NCBI GenBank assembly: GCA_041690255.1
Contig: JAWLHU010000011.1
Span: 186,001 to 250,000 of the forward strand
Reading direction: 5' to 3'
Length of the DNA: 64,000 bases
Origin: JAWLHU01 sp041690255
Lineage (GTDB): Bacteria; Bacillota; Sulfobacillia; Symbiobacteriales; Symbiobacteriaceae
Shown: positions 42,708 through 52,693 of the stretch, piece by piece
Numbering within the stretch: position 1 is the stretch's first letter
Layout: each line of letters begins with the position of its first letter
Program-made: the position numbers and the translations under genes
Notes under the pieces: model-generated
What the model was told of the DNA's origin: nothing
What the model saw: the letters and a program-made list of their open reading frames with translations, nothing else
Databases searched by the model: none

Positions 42708-44027
42708 TTACCAGAACAAAGCCTGCAAAGCAAAGCCAATGGTCACACTACAGATCGTTGCCACCAGACCAGGCACCTGGAAGCTGTGGTTAATGACGAA
42801 CTTGCCGATGCGAGTTGTACCCGTTGTGTCGAAGTTGATAGCGGCGATCAGCGTGCCATAGGTTGGCAGGAAGAAGTAGCCGTTGACGGCGGGCATCATC
42901 GCGGCCAGTAGCGGTGCCGGAATGCCAAGGGAGAGGCCGATGGGCATCAGCGCACGGGTCGTTGCTGCCTGCGAGAAGATCAGCGCCGAGAGGGCGAACA
43001 GCACGAAGGCGAAGACCCAGGGATACGAGGTGACGAGGCCCTGCATGCCACCCCGCAGGAACGTCGCGTTTGCGTTGAACCAGGTATCGCCCATCCAGGC
43101 GATGCCGAAGACACCAATCACAGCGATGATACCTGCGGTGAAGACACTGCCCTTAACGAGCTTGTTCAGGTCTGCCTTACACGCCAAGCAGATAAGGGCT
43201 CCACCAGCCAACATAACGAGCTGGATCGTGTTAGACATATCAAGCCTGACCAGGGTACCGTCGATCATCCAGGAGGGACGCAGCGCGGGGAACATGCCGC
43301 AAATCACAACCGCCACAGCAGCCAGAACGAAGATGATGACCGAGCGGAGTGCCTTCGGATCATCCTCGAACTGCTCGTCCTTCCTTGCCGCGGGCGGCGC
43401 GATCAGTCCGGCTGCAAGGCGCCGCTTATACTCAGGATCGTCTTCCATTTCCTTGCCATAGAAGTTCATGACGAAGGCAGCGATCATTGACCCCATAAAC
43501 GTGGCTGGAGCAGCGATGAGCATCAGTTTGGGAAGTGTCATGCCGCTGTCTGCAGTCAGGGCTACCATGGCAGCCATGGCCGCAGAGACCGGGCTTCCAA
43601 CAATGGCCTGCTGGGACGCGATCGTGGCCACCGACATGGCCCGCTCCGGGCGAACCTTCACCTCACGGGCGACCTCCGCAATAACCGGTAGGACCGAGTA
43701 AGCCACGTGGCCCGTTCCTGCGATGAAGGTAAAGAACCAGGTCACGATCGGGGCCATGAAGGTGATTCGCTTCGGGTTTCGACGCAGCAGGCGTTCTGCC
43801 CACCGAACCATCAGGTCCATGCCGCCGGCTGCCTGCAGCGCACCGGCGGCGGTGACCACTGCCAGCATGATGAGCATGACATCGATTGGTGCGGAAGTGG
43901 GCTTGAGTCTAAATACAAAGACGAGTACGGCGACGCCGAAGCCACCAGCAAGTCCGAGTCCGACCCCACCGAGCCTAGCACCGAGGTAGATAAAGCCAAG
44001 CATGACCGCTAACTGGATCCAGACCAT
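42708..44027 (-). CDS. Anaerobic C4-dicarboxylate antiporter (DcuA/DcuB family)
   Basis: 439 residues, about 10-12 membrane helices, start at ATG 44027 (MVWIQLAVMLGFIYLGARLGG). PIVTWFFTFIAGTGHVAYSV and ATIASQQAIVGSPVSAAMAAM are Dcu family landmarks. These carriers exchange fumarate, malate or aspartate for succinate during anaerobic growth. With aspartase next door it probably imports aspartate and exports succinate. DcuA and DcuB cannot be told apart here. Confidence 0.9.
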   Translation of the reverse strand: MVWIQLAVMLGFIYLGARLGGVGLGLAGGFGVAVLVFVFRLKPTSAPIDVMLIMLAVVTAAGALQAAGGMDLMVRWAERLLRRNPKRITFMAPIVTWFFTFIAGTGHVAYSVLPVIAEVAREVKVRPERAMSVATIASQQAIVGSPVSAAMAAMVALTADSGMTLPKLMLIAAPATFMGSMIAAFVMNFYGKEMEDDPEYKRRLAAGLIAPPAARKDEQFEDDPKALRSVIIFVLAAVAVVICGMFPALRPSWMIDGTLVRLDMSNTIQLVMLAGGALICLACKADLNKLVKGSVFTAGIIAVIGVFGIAWMGDTWFNANATFLRGGMQGLVTSYPWVFAFVLFALSALIFSQAATTRALMPIGLSLGIPAPLLAAMMPAVNGYFFLPTYGTLIAAINFDTTGTTRIGKFVINHSFQVPGLVATICSVTIGFALQALFW

Positions 44028-44224
44028 GTATTCCGCCTCCTTGTATGGGCAAACGCGGCACACCAACGTTCATAGGCATAGCAACATAGACCGCCCTATG
44101 CTCTGCTCCCGGGCAGTGCATTGCCAGGGCTAACGCATAATTAGAGTTGACGTGACATATGGTGACATATGGCTGGTAGGTTGATCATGCACCACCGGTG
44201 GCCTGGCGCTGTTGGGGTCAGACT

Positions 44225-45661
44225 CTATCCCTTTGTATTCCGCTCCCTCTGCAGTGCAAGAATTCGGCTGCTCACCTGGTAGTCTGTCAGGGAAAGGGGA
44301 TCCATCAGCTCATCGGCCTCATCTTGCGTCAGTAGCCCCAGCTCAATCGTGGCTTGCTTGGCGCTAATCCCTCTGGCCTGCGCGGTCTTCGCAACGGCGG
44401 TTCCTTGCTCGTAGCCGAACAGGGCGGCCGGAACTGTTGCGATAGCCAGCGCAGACTCGGCGTAGGTGCGACAGACCTCCTCGTTCGCCCGAATGCCAGC
44501 CACACACTGATCGGCAAAGAGGCGCACGCTGTTCGTCAGAAGGGTAGCTGACTCAGCGATGCACTTGATGATCACCGGCTCCCAGACGTTCAGGTCGAGC
44601 TCGCCGCCTTCGACGGCCATGGTCACCGCCACATCATTGCCACAGACCTGGTAGCAGATCTGGTTCATCAACTCCGGCATCACCGGGTTGATCTTGCCCG
44701 GCATAATTGAGGATCCGGGCTGAACAGCCGGGAGCTCGATCTCCCTGAAGCCGGCGCGCGGACCGGAGGACAGGAGCCGTAGGTCTCGGGCCATCTTGCC
44801 GAGGCCTGTGGCCGCGCTCTTGAGCGCTGCAGAGACCTTGACGTAGACATCCCCGTTCTGCAGGCCGTCGAAGAGGTTCTTGTCCTGAACCACCTCCAAT
44901 CCAGTGATCAGTGCCAGATGGTGGAAGACGTGTTCCATATAGCCCGGGAAGGTGCCCAACCCGGTGCCGACGGCGGTACCACCGAGCGGGAGCACCGTGC
45001 AGTCCTGGGCGGTCTGCTTCGTCAGGGCGATCTGCCGACGGATGAACGACCAGTACCCGCTGAACTCCTGGCCGAGAGTGATGGGCAGGGCGTCCTGAAT
45101 GCAGGTGCGGGCGATGGTTACGACGGCTTTGAACTCCTCGGTCTTTCGCTCCAGAACACGCTCGAGGTATTCCAGGCTCTCGGCTAGGTCTAGCAGGTAG
45201 GCGTAGAAGCAGAGGTGCATGGCCGAAGGGATGACGTCGTTGGTGGACTGCCCCATGTTCACATGGGTGTTGGGGTGTACCTTTTCATAGCCCTTGCTGC
45301 CCGTCAGAATCTCGTTGGCCCGATTAGCGATCACCTCATTCGCATTCATGTTGGCCGAGGTGCCGCCACCGCCCTGAAACACATCCATCGGAAACTCCCC
45401 GAAGTGCTGCCCCGCCATAATCTCGTCGGCTGCCCGGCAGATCGCATCGGCCACCTCAGGCGACAGGGCACCGATATCCTTGTTGGCCAGGGCAGCAGCC
45501 TTCTTAATGGCCGCTAGTGAGCGAATGAACAGCGGGTACTCGCCGATGGTTTTCCCCGAGACAGCGAAGTTGCGTTGGGCCCGCTCCGTCTGGATGCCGT
45601 AGTAAGCAGTTGCAGGTACCTTCATCTCGCCGAGGGCATCGTGCTCAATGCGGAACTCCAT
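44225..45661 (-). CDS. aspA: Aspartate ammonia-lyase
   Basis: Deaminates L-aspartate to fumarate and ammonia. 478 residues with the aspartase/fumarase signature GSSIMPGKINPVMPE. FQGGGGTSANMNANEVIANRA and HPNTHVNMGQSTNDVIPSAM are substrate-site blocks. N-terminal EFRIEHDALGEMKVP is aspartase-like rather than FumC-like. ATG 45661; GGAGGTGTACGT precedes it. Divergent supply and use of fumarate with sdh and Dcu form a fumarate-respiration module. Confidence 0.92.
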   Translation of the reverse strand: MEFRIEHDALGEMKVPATAYYGIQTERAQRNFAVSGKTIGEYPLFIRSLAAIKKAAALANKDIGALSPEVADAICRAADEIMAGQHFGEFPMDVFQGGGGTSANMNANEVIANRANEILTGSKGYEKVHPNTHVNMGQSTNDVIPSAMHLCFYAYLLDLAESLEYLERVLERKTEEFKAVVTIARTCIQDALPITLGQEFSGYWSFIRRQIALTKQTAQDCTVLPLGGTAVGTGLGTFPGYMEHVFHHLALITGLEVVQDKNLFDGLQNGDVYVKVSAALKSAATGLGKMARDLRLLSSGPRAGFREIELPAVQPGSSIMPGKINPVMPELMNQICYQVCGNDVAVTMAVEGGELDLNVWEPVIIKCIAESATLLTNSVRLFADQCVAGIRANEEVCRTYAESALAIATVPAALFGYEQGTAVAKTAQARGISAKQATIELGLLTQDEADELMDPLSLTDYQVSSRILALQRERNTKG

Positions 45662-45694
45662 ACGTACACCTCCAAACCGTGATGGCGCAGCACA

Positions 45695-46645
45695 TCAAAG
45701 AATCTTGCCGTTGGTGTGATCACCCCATGACTCGGGCCTGTCCTTGTCCAGCGTAAAGACGTCCATCCTATCAACAAAGGCCTCAAAGCGCTCCAACTGC
45801 TGCTTGGTCCGCTCCTGATCCCTGAGGGTGATGGCCAGGATGATCGCGTTGATCAAGCACATCACCGGCGCTAGGCTGTCCAAGAACCCGTCGTACCGGA
45901 TTGGCGCTGGCATCAAGACCGTGGCGTAATGGGAAAGCTGAGACAGCTCACTGGTTGTCACCAGCACAATCGGTACGCTGCGTTCCTGCAGCAGTTGAAT
46001 CAAGCGCACCGTGGCGAAGGGGTAGCGAGGGTAGACGTGCACCCACGCTGCGTCCTGTGGGCCTAACTCGCTGATGACGGAAAACCCGGCGTCGTACCCC
46101 TCCCGCAGGGTGTACACTTCACTGCGAACCTTGCTTAGCAGGTATCCAGCGTGGCTAGCCAGGGCCGCCGACGCCTGGTGCCCTGCCACCAGAACCCGCC
46201 TGCTGCCGAACAATAGATCAACAGATCTGTCGAACGACTCTGTGGAGAGGCCGGCCAGCACTTTGTTGAGGTGCTTGGCTTCGCTCGCGAACACCCGTGA
46301 CAGCAGTCCCCCACCCCCATTCGGCGTGGGAAGGAACGACGTCGTGGACATGGTTTCGCGGACGACTGCATGGATGGAGTCCTGAAAGGTCGGAAAGCCT
46401 GAGTAGCCAAGGGCGACCGCCAGCCGAAATACTGTGGCCTCACTAACACCGGCAGCGCTGCCCAACTCAGCAGATGTCATGAAGGCGATATCCCTATAGT
46501 TGTTCAGGACGTATTCGGCAAGCTGTCTCTGCTTTGGTGAGAGCCCGGCTCCCAGGGAGCGAATGCGGTCTAGAACCGAGGTGGATGTTCTCGGCATGGT
46601 GAAACTCATCTCCATTTCGGGGTTAATGACTTTCTGCCTTTCCAT
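45695..46645 (-). CDS. MurR/RpiR family transcriptional regulator
   Basis: 316 residues: N-terminal RpiR-type helix-turn-helix (LGSAAGVSEATVFRLAVALG, about residues 60-80) and a C-terminal SIS sugar-phosphate-binding-like domain (VLVAGHQASAALASHAGYLL). It lies 33 bases upstream of aspA on the same strand and downstream of the lyase gene, so it probably controls this dicarboxylate/amino-acid cluster. The effector is unknown. Confidence 0.87.
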   Translation of the reverse strand: MERQKVINPEMEMSFTMPRTSTSVLDRIRSLGAGLSPKQRQLAEYVLNNYRDIAFMTSAELGSAAGVSEATVFRLAVALGYSGFPTFQDSIHAVVRETMSTTSFLPTPNGGGGLLSRVFASEAKHLNKVLAGLSTESFDRSVDLLFGSRRVLVAGHQASAALASHAGYLLSKVRSEVYTLREGYDAGFSVISELGPQDAAWVHVYPRYPFATVRLIQLLQERSVPIVLVTTSELSQLSHYATVLMPAPIRYDGFLDSLAPVMCLINAIILAITLRDQERTKQQLERFEAFVDRMDVFTLDKDRPESWGDHTNGKIL

Positions 46646-46741
46646 TATTCGCCTCGGTGCTCCCCGGTTGCCTGTCTCTGTGCCAAATCTGCAGACAATC
46701 CTTTCGTGAAGAAGCCGAGTCCCGGTCCAACTGAGTACTGG

Positions 46742-48232
46742 TTAGGCCTGCGTTAGCTTGGCCTCCGCCGCCTCCAGCCGGCCACGGGCTTCACTGAGCT
46801 TCTCTTCCTGCGCCTTCCACCAGGCCTGCTGGTCAGCGAACCGGCTCTGGCTGGCCGCAATACTGCGGAGGGACTCTTCAGGTGCAGGTCCACCGGTCAT
46901 CGACCGAACAGCAACGTTCTCCTTCGGCGTCAGCGCCCGCTTAAGTGAAGCCTCGGAAAGGCCAGTCGGTCGTCCCAGGCGCTGGTGTGCGATGCGCTCC
47001 AGCAGCTCTAGGGTAACGTCGTCAGTCCGGCCGCCGTGCTCGTGCAGTTCGCCGACCATGGCCCCTACGATGGCGTGCGCGTCTCGGAACGAGAGCCCAA
47101 CCTCACGCACCATTACGTCGGCCAGTTCCGTGACGGTCGAGAAGTTGTCCGCTGCACGGGCCTCTGCCGCGTCGGTGTTGACATTCATCGACCTGAGCGT
47201 GCTTGCCATAAGATTCAGCATGGCTTCTGCCTTGGAGAAACCGTCTGCGAGGGGGTAGGTGGACTCGTAGCAGATGTCCTGCAGGTGGCCGAAGAGCACG
47301 CCCTTCTGGGCGGTGAGCGAGCCAACCAGGTCGCCCACGATATGCCCGGCCTTACCCCGGATATGTTCAAAGGTAAACGGATTCTTCTTCTGTGGCATAA
47401 TGCTTGATGTGACGGCGAAGTCATCGCCAACCTCGACCAGACTGAACTCGTCGGAGGACCAGATGTGCAGATCGTTGGCGAGGCGGCTCAGGTTGATGCC
47501 CATAATGGCCAGGGCAGCCAGCACCTGGGGAGCGTAGTCGCGGCTGCCAACGGCATCAATGGAGTTCTCCACCAGTCCGGCAAAACCGGTGAGATCGGCG
47601 AGCATATGCCGGTCGATGGGGAAACCGGTACCGTTGAAGGCGCATGCACCTAGGGGACACAGATTGGTGGACTCGTAAGCGTGCTGCAGGCGAATGTCGT
47701 CGCGCTCCAGCGCGTTCGCCACACCGTGGAAGTAGTGTCCGAGAGTAGTGGGCTGTGCCGGCTGCATGTGCGTATAACCGGTGACGATCGTATGAGCGTG
47801 AGCCTTCGCCAGATCGAGCAGCGTACCCCGCAGCTGATGCAGCCATTCGGCCGTCTTGAGCAGCATGTTTCGGGCAAAGATGCGGTTCATCGCGGCATAC
47901 AGGTCGTTTCTACTGCGGCCCGTGTGCATCTGACCGCCGATGATCGGGCCAACCTTGCCGATGATGTGGGCCTCGACGTTGAAGTAGATCTCTTCAAGAT
48001 CGAAGTCCCACTTGATCTCGGTGGGCCCTGCTACGACGGTTTCATGGATTGCACGGATTAGGGCCGCTGCGGTCGACGGTGAGATAATGCCCTGATTGGC
48101 CAGCATGACGACATGGGCGCGGTTGAGGTTCATCAGGGGCAAGAAGGCATTTGCCACGTCCTCTTGGAGCCAGGGGCGATAGATGTAGTCGATTACGACC
48201 GGAGCCGGCGGGACCTTTATCCGTTCTCTCAT
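46742..48232 (-). CDS. Argininosuccinate-lyase-like enzyme of the aspartase/fumarase superfamily
   Basis: 496 residues. GQMHTGRSRNDLYAAMNR, TGYTHMQPAQPTTLGHY and SSIMPQKKNPFTFEHIRGKA are ArgH hallmarks, including the flexible serine loop. No argG or other arginine gene is adjacent. Instead it lies with an RpiR regulator, aspartase, a Dcu carrier and a DASS-type transporter remnant. A catabolic fumarate-releasing lyase acting on an N-succinyl-type compound (as in EDDS lyase, an ArgH-like enzyme) is as likely as true argininosuccinate lyase. A C-terminal coiled-coil tail (KAQEEKLSEARGRLEAAEAK) is unusual. Confidence 0.8.
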   Translation of the reverse strand: MRERIKVPPAPVVIDYIYRPWLQEDVANAFLPLMNLNRAHVVMLANQGIISPSTAAALIRAIHETVVAGPTEIKWDFDLEEIYFNVEAHIIGKVGPIIGGQMHTGRSRNDLYAAMNRIFARNMLLKTAEWLHQLRGTLLDLAKAHAHTIVTGYTHMQPAQPTTLGHYFHGVANALERDDIRLQHAYESTNLCPLGACAFNGTGFPIDRHMLADLTGFAGLVENSIDAVGSRDYAPQVLAALAIMGINLSRLANDLHIWSSDEFSLVEVGDDFAVTSSIMPQKKNPFTFEHIRGKAGHIVGDLVGSLTAQKGVLFGHLQDICYESTYPLADGFSKAEAMLNLMASTLRSMNVNTDAAEARAADNFSTVTELADVMVREVGLSFRDAHAIVGAMVGELHEHGGRTDDVTLELLERIAHQRLGRPTGLSEASLKRALTPKENVAVRSMTGGPAPEESLRSIAASQSRFADQQAWWKAQEEKLSEARGRLEAAEAKLTQA

Positions 48233-48535
48233 GGATGGGACCTCCCTTGTTACTGAGCAACGTCTGCAGAATCTACTTCATCTGCAGGTTATCGTGAAGG
48301 AAATCTTTCATCGCCATCGGTTTTCGGCGGGTCCGGAGGTGGTTCCTTCCGCAAACGTATTGAATAACACCAAATCGTCAGCATTGCCAGCAGGTGCGGT
48401 CTTGCTGGGCCAATTTCCCCGAGAAAGTGGGCCATAGGCGAGTGACCCTAGTGGTGGAGTCAAAGAGATTATATTTACCCATGACTAGCACACCTCATGG
48501 AGAGCCACTCGTTGAAGAGTGAGGTTACGCGGGAA
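48233..48535. other. Intergenic region upstream of the lyase gene
   Basis: About 300 bases with no supported gene. It must contain the leftward promoter of the lyase/regulator/aspartase group. I see no clear operator. Confidence 0.35.
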
Positions 48536-48571
48536 GGCCAGGGCTCCGGTCATTCAACCGGAGTTCTGGCC
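48536..48571. terminator. Hairpin downstream of the DASS transporter remnant
   Basis: GGCCAGGGCTCCGGT / ACCGGAGTTCTGGCC stem (one G-T pair) with loop CATTCA; minus strand continues TTCCCGCG. Confidence 0.6.
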
Positions 48572-48638
48572 CTCGACATCCCTGTACGGTGGTGTACGCT
48601 TCACACCGCAGTGGCGGCGGGGCGGCAGCGTTCGGTGG

Positions 48639-49881
48639 CTATTTGCCCCACACTAACGGAATCCAGAAGTACACGAACAGGGTGTAGTGACAATTGAGGC
48701 TAGGTTGAGGAAGAAGCCGACCTTGATCATCTGCTTTATGCTGATGTAGCCGGTGCTGAACGCAATGGCGTTGGGCGGCGCGCCCACCGACATCATGAAC
48801 GCCAGCGTGGAACTGAGTGCGCCTACCATCATCAGGCCCACGGGGGAGATATTCAGCGCAGTTGCAGGGCTGGCCAAGATGGGCATGAAGATCGTCGCGA
48901 CTGCCGTATTGGAGGTGATCGCAGCGCGGAGACAGCGAGGACGATGAAGAAGTAGTTGACCCCGTAAAAGGCTGCTAGAAAGCCAGACAGCCAGGCGGCG
49001 ACACCGGTGGTCTGGAACACGCCGGCCACCGAGAACCCGGCGCCGAAGAGCAACAGAACACCCCAGGGTATATTGGAAAATGTCTTCTCATCTAGCAGGA
49101 GTTGACCGTTGCCCTTGCTGCTGGAGATCAGGAACAGGAGCACTGCACCGAAGAGAGCGACCATTGTGTCGCCGATGCCGGGGATGATGCCCTTCAAGAA
49201 GAACGGGTAAACGATCCACAGGAGAGCGGTTACGCCAAAGACCCCCAGCACCTTCCACTCTTCGTTCGACATGGGTCCCAGCTCAGCGAGTTGCCTACGG
49301 ACGAATTCCTTGCTTCCCGGCGTCTCCTTGAACTCAGGAAGGCATGACCTTCAGCAGGATCAGCCAGGCGATTAAAGTGAAGACAATGAAGAGTGGTATT
49401 CCCACAATCATGTAGTCGAAGAAGCTGATCTCAATTCCCAGAGTCTCAGCCACTGCACCCACCATGACGGCGTTGGGCGGCGAGCCGACGCCGCCGATGA
49501 ATGCGGCGTAGGCAACGGCCAGCATGATCAGTGCAGCGAAGTTGGACTCTGGCAACTCCCCGTTCTCACCCTCAGTTTTTGCAGGTCCATGACCTGGGTG
49601 ACTAGGCCACGGCGATCACAAAACCGCCCAGGAAGAGGTAGATGGGCTGGTGACTGGGATCGGCACTGCCTCGGTGACCCACCAGATGGCGATCCACGCT
49701 GTGGCTGCCAGTGCAGAAGACCTGCTGGCTCTAGGCCTACAGGCTTGAAGAACAGGTACATGATCAGGAATACCCTGGGACCAAGGAGGAAACCGACTTT
49801 CTGACCAAGTCCGAATAGAGACTCCTGGCCGGGTGACCCGTCTACTGTAGGCTGCTGCTTCACCGTTACTGCTCCCTCCAT
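48639..49881 (-). pseudogene. DASS/SLC13-type anion or dicarboxylate transporter, frameshifted
   Basis: Recognisable from an N-terminus near ATG 49881 (GQKVGFLLGPRVFLIMYLFF) through TAWIAIWWVTEAVPIPVT, AYAAFIGGVGSPPNAVMVG, NIPWGVLLLFGAGFSVAGVF and SVGAPPNAIAFSTGYI. The true end VYFWIPLVWGK reaches a TAG at 48639. The pieces lie in at least three reading frames with several small indels (near 49870-49560, 49330, 48900 and 48670). The two SxxPPNA ion-site motifs typical of this family remain. A dicarboxylate substrate would fit the neighbouring genes. Confidence 0.85.
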
Positions 49882-50259
49882 CTCTAGGTAGGATTCCGTC
49901 TCGGGCTCCCGCACCATACCGCAAGTGGCGCACAAGGACGCTCTCGCCCCAGTTGGCCCAGTCGTCAGACATGCCGCCGGAGCCGAACACTCGAGCCAAT
50001 ACGCCTTCGCCTGACTGAGAGGATGTGGTGCCGCATGCGGCAACTAGAAGGGACAGGGAGGGGACTGCCGCTGCGGTGACCGGCCGGTTCTTGCGCCGTC
50101 AGAACACCCGTTTCTTTCGCTGGTGGCGGCGAGGATTCGATCGCTTTCTGCACAATTAACCCATGTTCTGATCAATACAAAAGCACTACAGATTTAGTGC
50201 ATGCGGACGGCAGGAACCCTTCCAGGCGTCGCGGAACTAGTCCTCGTCAACAGAAGAGA

Positions 50260-50299
50260 CCCCGAGAGATCGCATGCTCGGGGGGAGCAATGGTGCTCC
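50260..50299 (+). promoter_or_regulatory. ANTAR (EutV) binding hairpins in the eut leader
   Basis: Hairpin 1: CCCCGAG / CTCGGGG (50260-50266, 50277-50283). An inner A-G mismatch and G-T pair close the hexaloop ATCGCA. Hairpin 2: GGAGC / GCTCC (50284-50288, 50295-50299) with hexaloop AATGGT. Both loops have A at position 1 and G at position 4, the rule for RNA bound by ANTAR antiterminators. Hairpin 2's 3' arm is also the first five bases of the terminator stem. Confidence 0.85.
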
Positions 50300-50336
50300 T
50301 GCCGCCTGCCCTGAGCAGGCGGCAGGAGCCTTTTTG
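50295..50336 (+). terminator. Regulated terminator of the eut leader
   Basis: Perfect 14-bp stem GCTCCTGCCGCCTG / CAGGCGGCAGGAGC followed by CTTTTT. It excludes ANTAR hairpin 2, so EutV bound to the hairpins should allow read-through into eutS. Confidence 0.9.
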
Positions 50337-50366
50337 TCAGATGCCCACAAAGGCGGAGGTGTTCAC

Positions 50367-50705
50367 ATGGAGGAGAAGCACCGCATTATCCAGGAGTTCG
50401 TGCCTGGCAAACAGGTAACCCTGGCGCATGTGATAGCGAGTCCGGTTCGCCCCCTGTACGAGAAACTGGGACTGGAACCCGCGGGGGCCATCGGCATCCT
50501 CACGCTGACCCCCAGCGAGACTGTCATGATCGCCGCCGACCTGGCCACCAAAGCCGCCGACGTCGAGATCGGATTCTTAGACCGCTTCACCGGGGCCCTC
50601 GTGATCACCGGCTCGGTCTCCAACGTCGAGACGGCGGTGCGGGAAATCGGTGCATACCTATCCCGTACGCTTGCCTTCTCCACCTGCGAGGTGACCCGGT
50701 CATGA
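50367..50705 (+). CDS. eutS: Microcompartment shell protein EutS/PduU type
   Basis: 112 residues from ATG 50367 (GGCGGAGGTG upstream). Circularly permuted BMC-domain hexamer: KHRIIQEFVPGKQVTLAHVIASP is the EutS/PduU N-terminus, followed by GAIGILTLTPSETVMIAADLA. First gene after the antiterminated leader. It overlaps eutP by 4 bases (ATGA). Confidence 0.92.
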   Translation: MEEKHRIIQEFVPGKQVTLAHVIASPVRPLYEKLGLEPAGAIGILTLTPSETVMIAADLATKAADVEIGFLDRFTGALVITGSVSNVETAVREIGAYLSRTLAFSTCEVTRS

Positions 50706-51184
50706 GCAGCAGTCGGCAAATCGTACTGATCGGCCCCATCCGGGCGGGTAAGAGCACGTTGATCCGCGCACTGGAGGGGCAGAATGGGCCTGCACGCAAG
50801 ACCCAGGCCATCACCTACACCCGCATCGCTACCGACACCCCCGGGGAGTATCTTGAGAACCCCATGTACTACCGGGTGCTGCTGCCCAGCGCTCAGGAGG
50901 CCAGGTGGGTCCTCTTCGTACACGATGCCACCTCGACTCGAAACCCGTACCCGCCTGGTTTCGCCCGGGGCTTCCCCGGCAAGTCTGTCGGCGTAATCAC
51001 GAAGATTGACCATCCGGATGCCGACCTGACCAGAAGTCGGAGGCTCCTGGAGGCCCTGGCCCTCACAGAGCCCGTTGTCGCCGTCTCCGCCTACACGGGA
51101 GAGGGGGTCGCCCAGCTAAGGGACCTGCTCGGTCTGGGCGACTCATCGGCGGAGACCAGCCAGGCAGCTGGCCACAAAAGCTGA
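50702..51184 (+). CDS. eutP: EutP/PduV-type small GTPase
   Basis: 160 residues. P-loop GPIRAGKST at residues 11-19, DTPGEYLENP (switch/G3) and TKIDHPDAD (G4). The family is linked with microcompartments; EutP of Salmonella has acetate kinase activity and PduV helps localise the compartments. Translationally coupled to eutS. Confidence 0.9.
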   Translation: MSSSRQIVLIGPIRAGKSTLIRALEGQNGPARKTQAITYTRIATDTPGEYLENPMYYRVLLPSAQEARWVLFVHDATSTRNPYPPGFARGFPGKSVGVITKIDHPDADLTRSRRLLEALALTEPVVAVSAYTGEGVAQLRDLLGLGDSSAETSQAAGHKS

Positions 51185-51208
51185 TCATGTCAGGGGGAGG
51201 CGAAGCCC

Positions 51209-52693
51209 ATGCCAGTTCCCAGTGCGACCGTTGGACTCAGGCACCTCTGCGCCGCCCAGACCCCACTGGATAACGGCGACATCGCCTTGATCGAACAACT
51301 GGCCCAGAGCCTGCCGCTCCTCGCAGAGCTGGCCCATGCCGACGTATTCATCGACTGCCCCACCTTCAGCCCCGATATGGCCGTGGTGGTGGCAGAGGCT
51401 CACCCGTCGGGCGGACGCTCCCTCTATCGCTCCCCCGTGGTCGGACAACTGGCGCTATGGGAGAACGAGCCCGGGGTGCTGGAGACGCTCCTTACCGGCA
51501 AGCCCACCACCGACCGCAGGGCCCTGACCCAGGATGGGATTCCGGTCAGGCAGTGCGTCGTGCCGATCACCGGCGGGCCGGGCCGTGCCATCGGAGTAAT
51601 GATCATGGAGCAGGACATCACCGACCAGATCCGGAGGGAGTCTTGGCTTGGGATCCTCTCCCAGACCACCGAGCACCTGACCGAGATGCTGATGACCATG
51701 GCGACGAAGGTCCCCACCCTACCGACCTTGCTCAACGACGGGATGATGATTGTCGACGCCACCGGCGTTGTCTCCTATGCCAACCCCAATGCCCAGCGGT
51801 TCCTGCGTGACCTGGGGGGGCCGCCCGATCCCGTGGGCTGGTCTCTGCCGGAACTCCCTCTCGGGCTCAACCAGGTGGGGCGGGACGATGTGGGGGTGGT
51901 GACGGTGGACCTGGAGGCGGCGTGCGCCTCCTTCGTCCTTCGGGCTGTGCCTATGGCATTTGACCACCACCTAGCCGGCCAGGTGCTCCTACTGCGGGAT
52001 GTGACCGAGATCCGCATCAAGGAGAAGGAACTGATGATCAAGTCGGTGGTGATCAAGGAGATCCATCACCGGGTCAAGAACAACCTGCAGACCATCGCCA
52101 GCCTGCTTCGGCTCCAGTCCCGCCGGGTGGAGAGCGCCGAGGCGAAGCGGATCCTGGTGGAGAGCATCAACCGCATCGCAAGTATAGCCACTGTCCACGA
52201 GGTGCTTTCCAAGGGCGGTATCGAGCGGGTGGACGTAAAGCAGATGGCCGAGGACATCGTGAGGCTCATCATGGGCTCGCTCCTCCATCCGGAGCAACGG
52301 ATTGGCGTGGAAGTAACAGGCGACAGCCTGGTGATCGACTCCGACAAGGCCGTCTCTATCGCCCTGATTCTGAATGAACTGGTGCAGAACGCTGTCGACC
52401 ACGCGTATGGGGAGGGGGAGGAGGGCCTAGTCCAGCTCTCCATTTCCGACCTGGGCCGGATGGTGGAGGTCCGTGTAGCCGACGACGGCACCGGCCTGCC
52501 CGAGGGCTTCGGAGGGCAGGCGTCAGGCCACCTGGGGCTTCGGATTGTGCGGACGCTGGTGGAGCAGGACCTTCGGGGCCACTTGGCTATCAGTAGCGAC
52601 GGCGACCGCGGAACCGAGGTGCGCATCGCATTTCCCAAAGCAGAGGGGGAGGTCCGCCATGCCGACAGCACGAATTCTGCTGGCAGAAGATGA
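51209..52693 (+). CDS. eutW: Ethanolamine sensor histidine kinase EutW
   Basis: 494 residues, soluble. N-terminal GAF-like sensory domain of the EutW/PdtaS type, then a PAS-like segment (about 165-265). A HisKA_2 domain follows with VIKEIHHRVKNNLQTIASLL (phospho-His in IHHR), then an HATPase with NELVQNAVDHAYGEG and DDGTGLPEGF. In Enterococcus EutW senses ethanolamine and phosphorylates EutV. It overlaps eutV by 35 bases. Confidence 0.9.
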   Translation: MPVPSATVGLRHLCAAQTPLDNGDIALIEQLAQSLPLLAELAHADVFIDCPTFSPDMAVVVAEAHPSGGRSLYRSPVVGQLALWENEPGVLETLLTGKPTTDRRALTQDGIPVRQCVVPITGGPGRAIGVMIMEQDITDQIRRESWLGILSQTTEHLTEMLMTMATKVPTLPTLLNDGMMIVDATGVVSYANPNAQRFLRDLGGPPDPVGWSLPELPLGLNQVGRDDVGVVTVDLEAACASFVLRAVPMAFDHHLAGQVLLLRDVTEIRIKEKELMIKSVVIKEIHHRVKNNLQTIASLLRLQSRRVESAEAKRILVESINRIASIATVHEVLSKGGIERVDVKQMAEDIVRLIMGSLLHPEQRIGVEVTGDSLVIDSDKAVSIALILNELVQNAVDHAYGEGEEGLVQLSISDLGRMVEVRVADDGTGLPEGFGGQASGHLGLRIVRTLVEQDLRGHLAISSDGDRGTEVRIAFPKAEGEVRHADSTNSAGRR

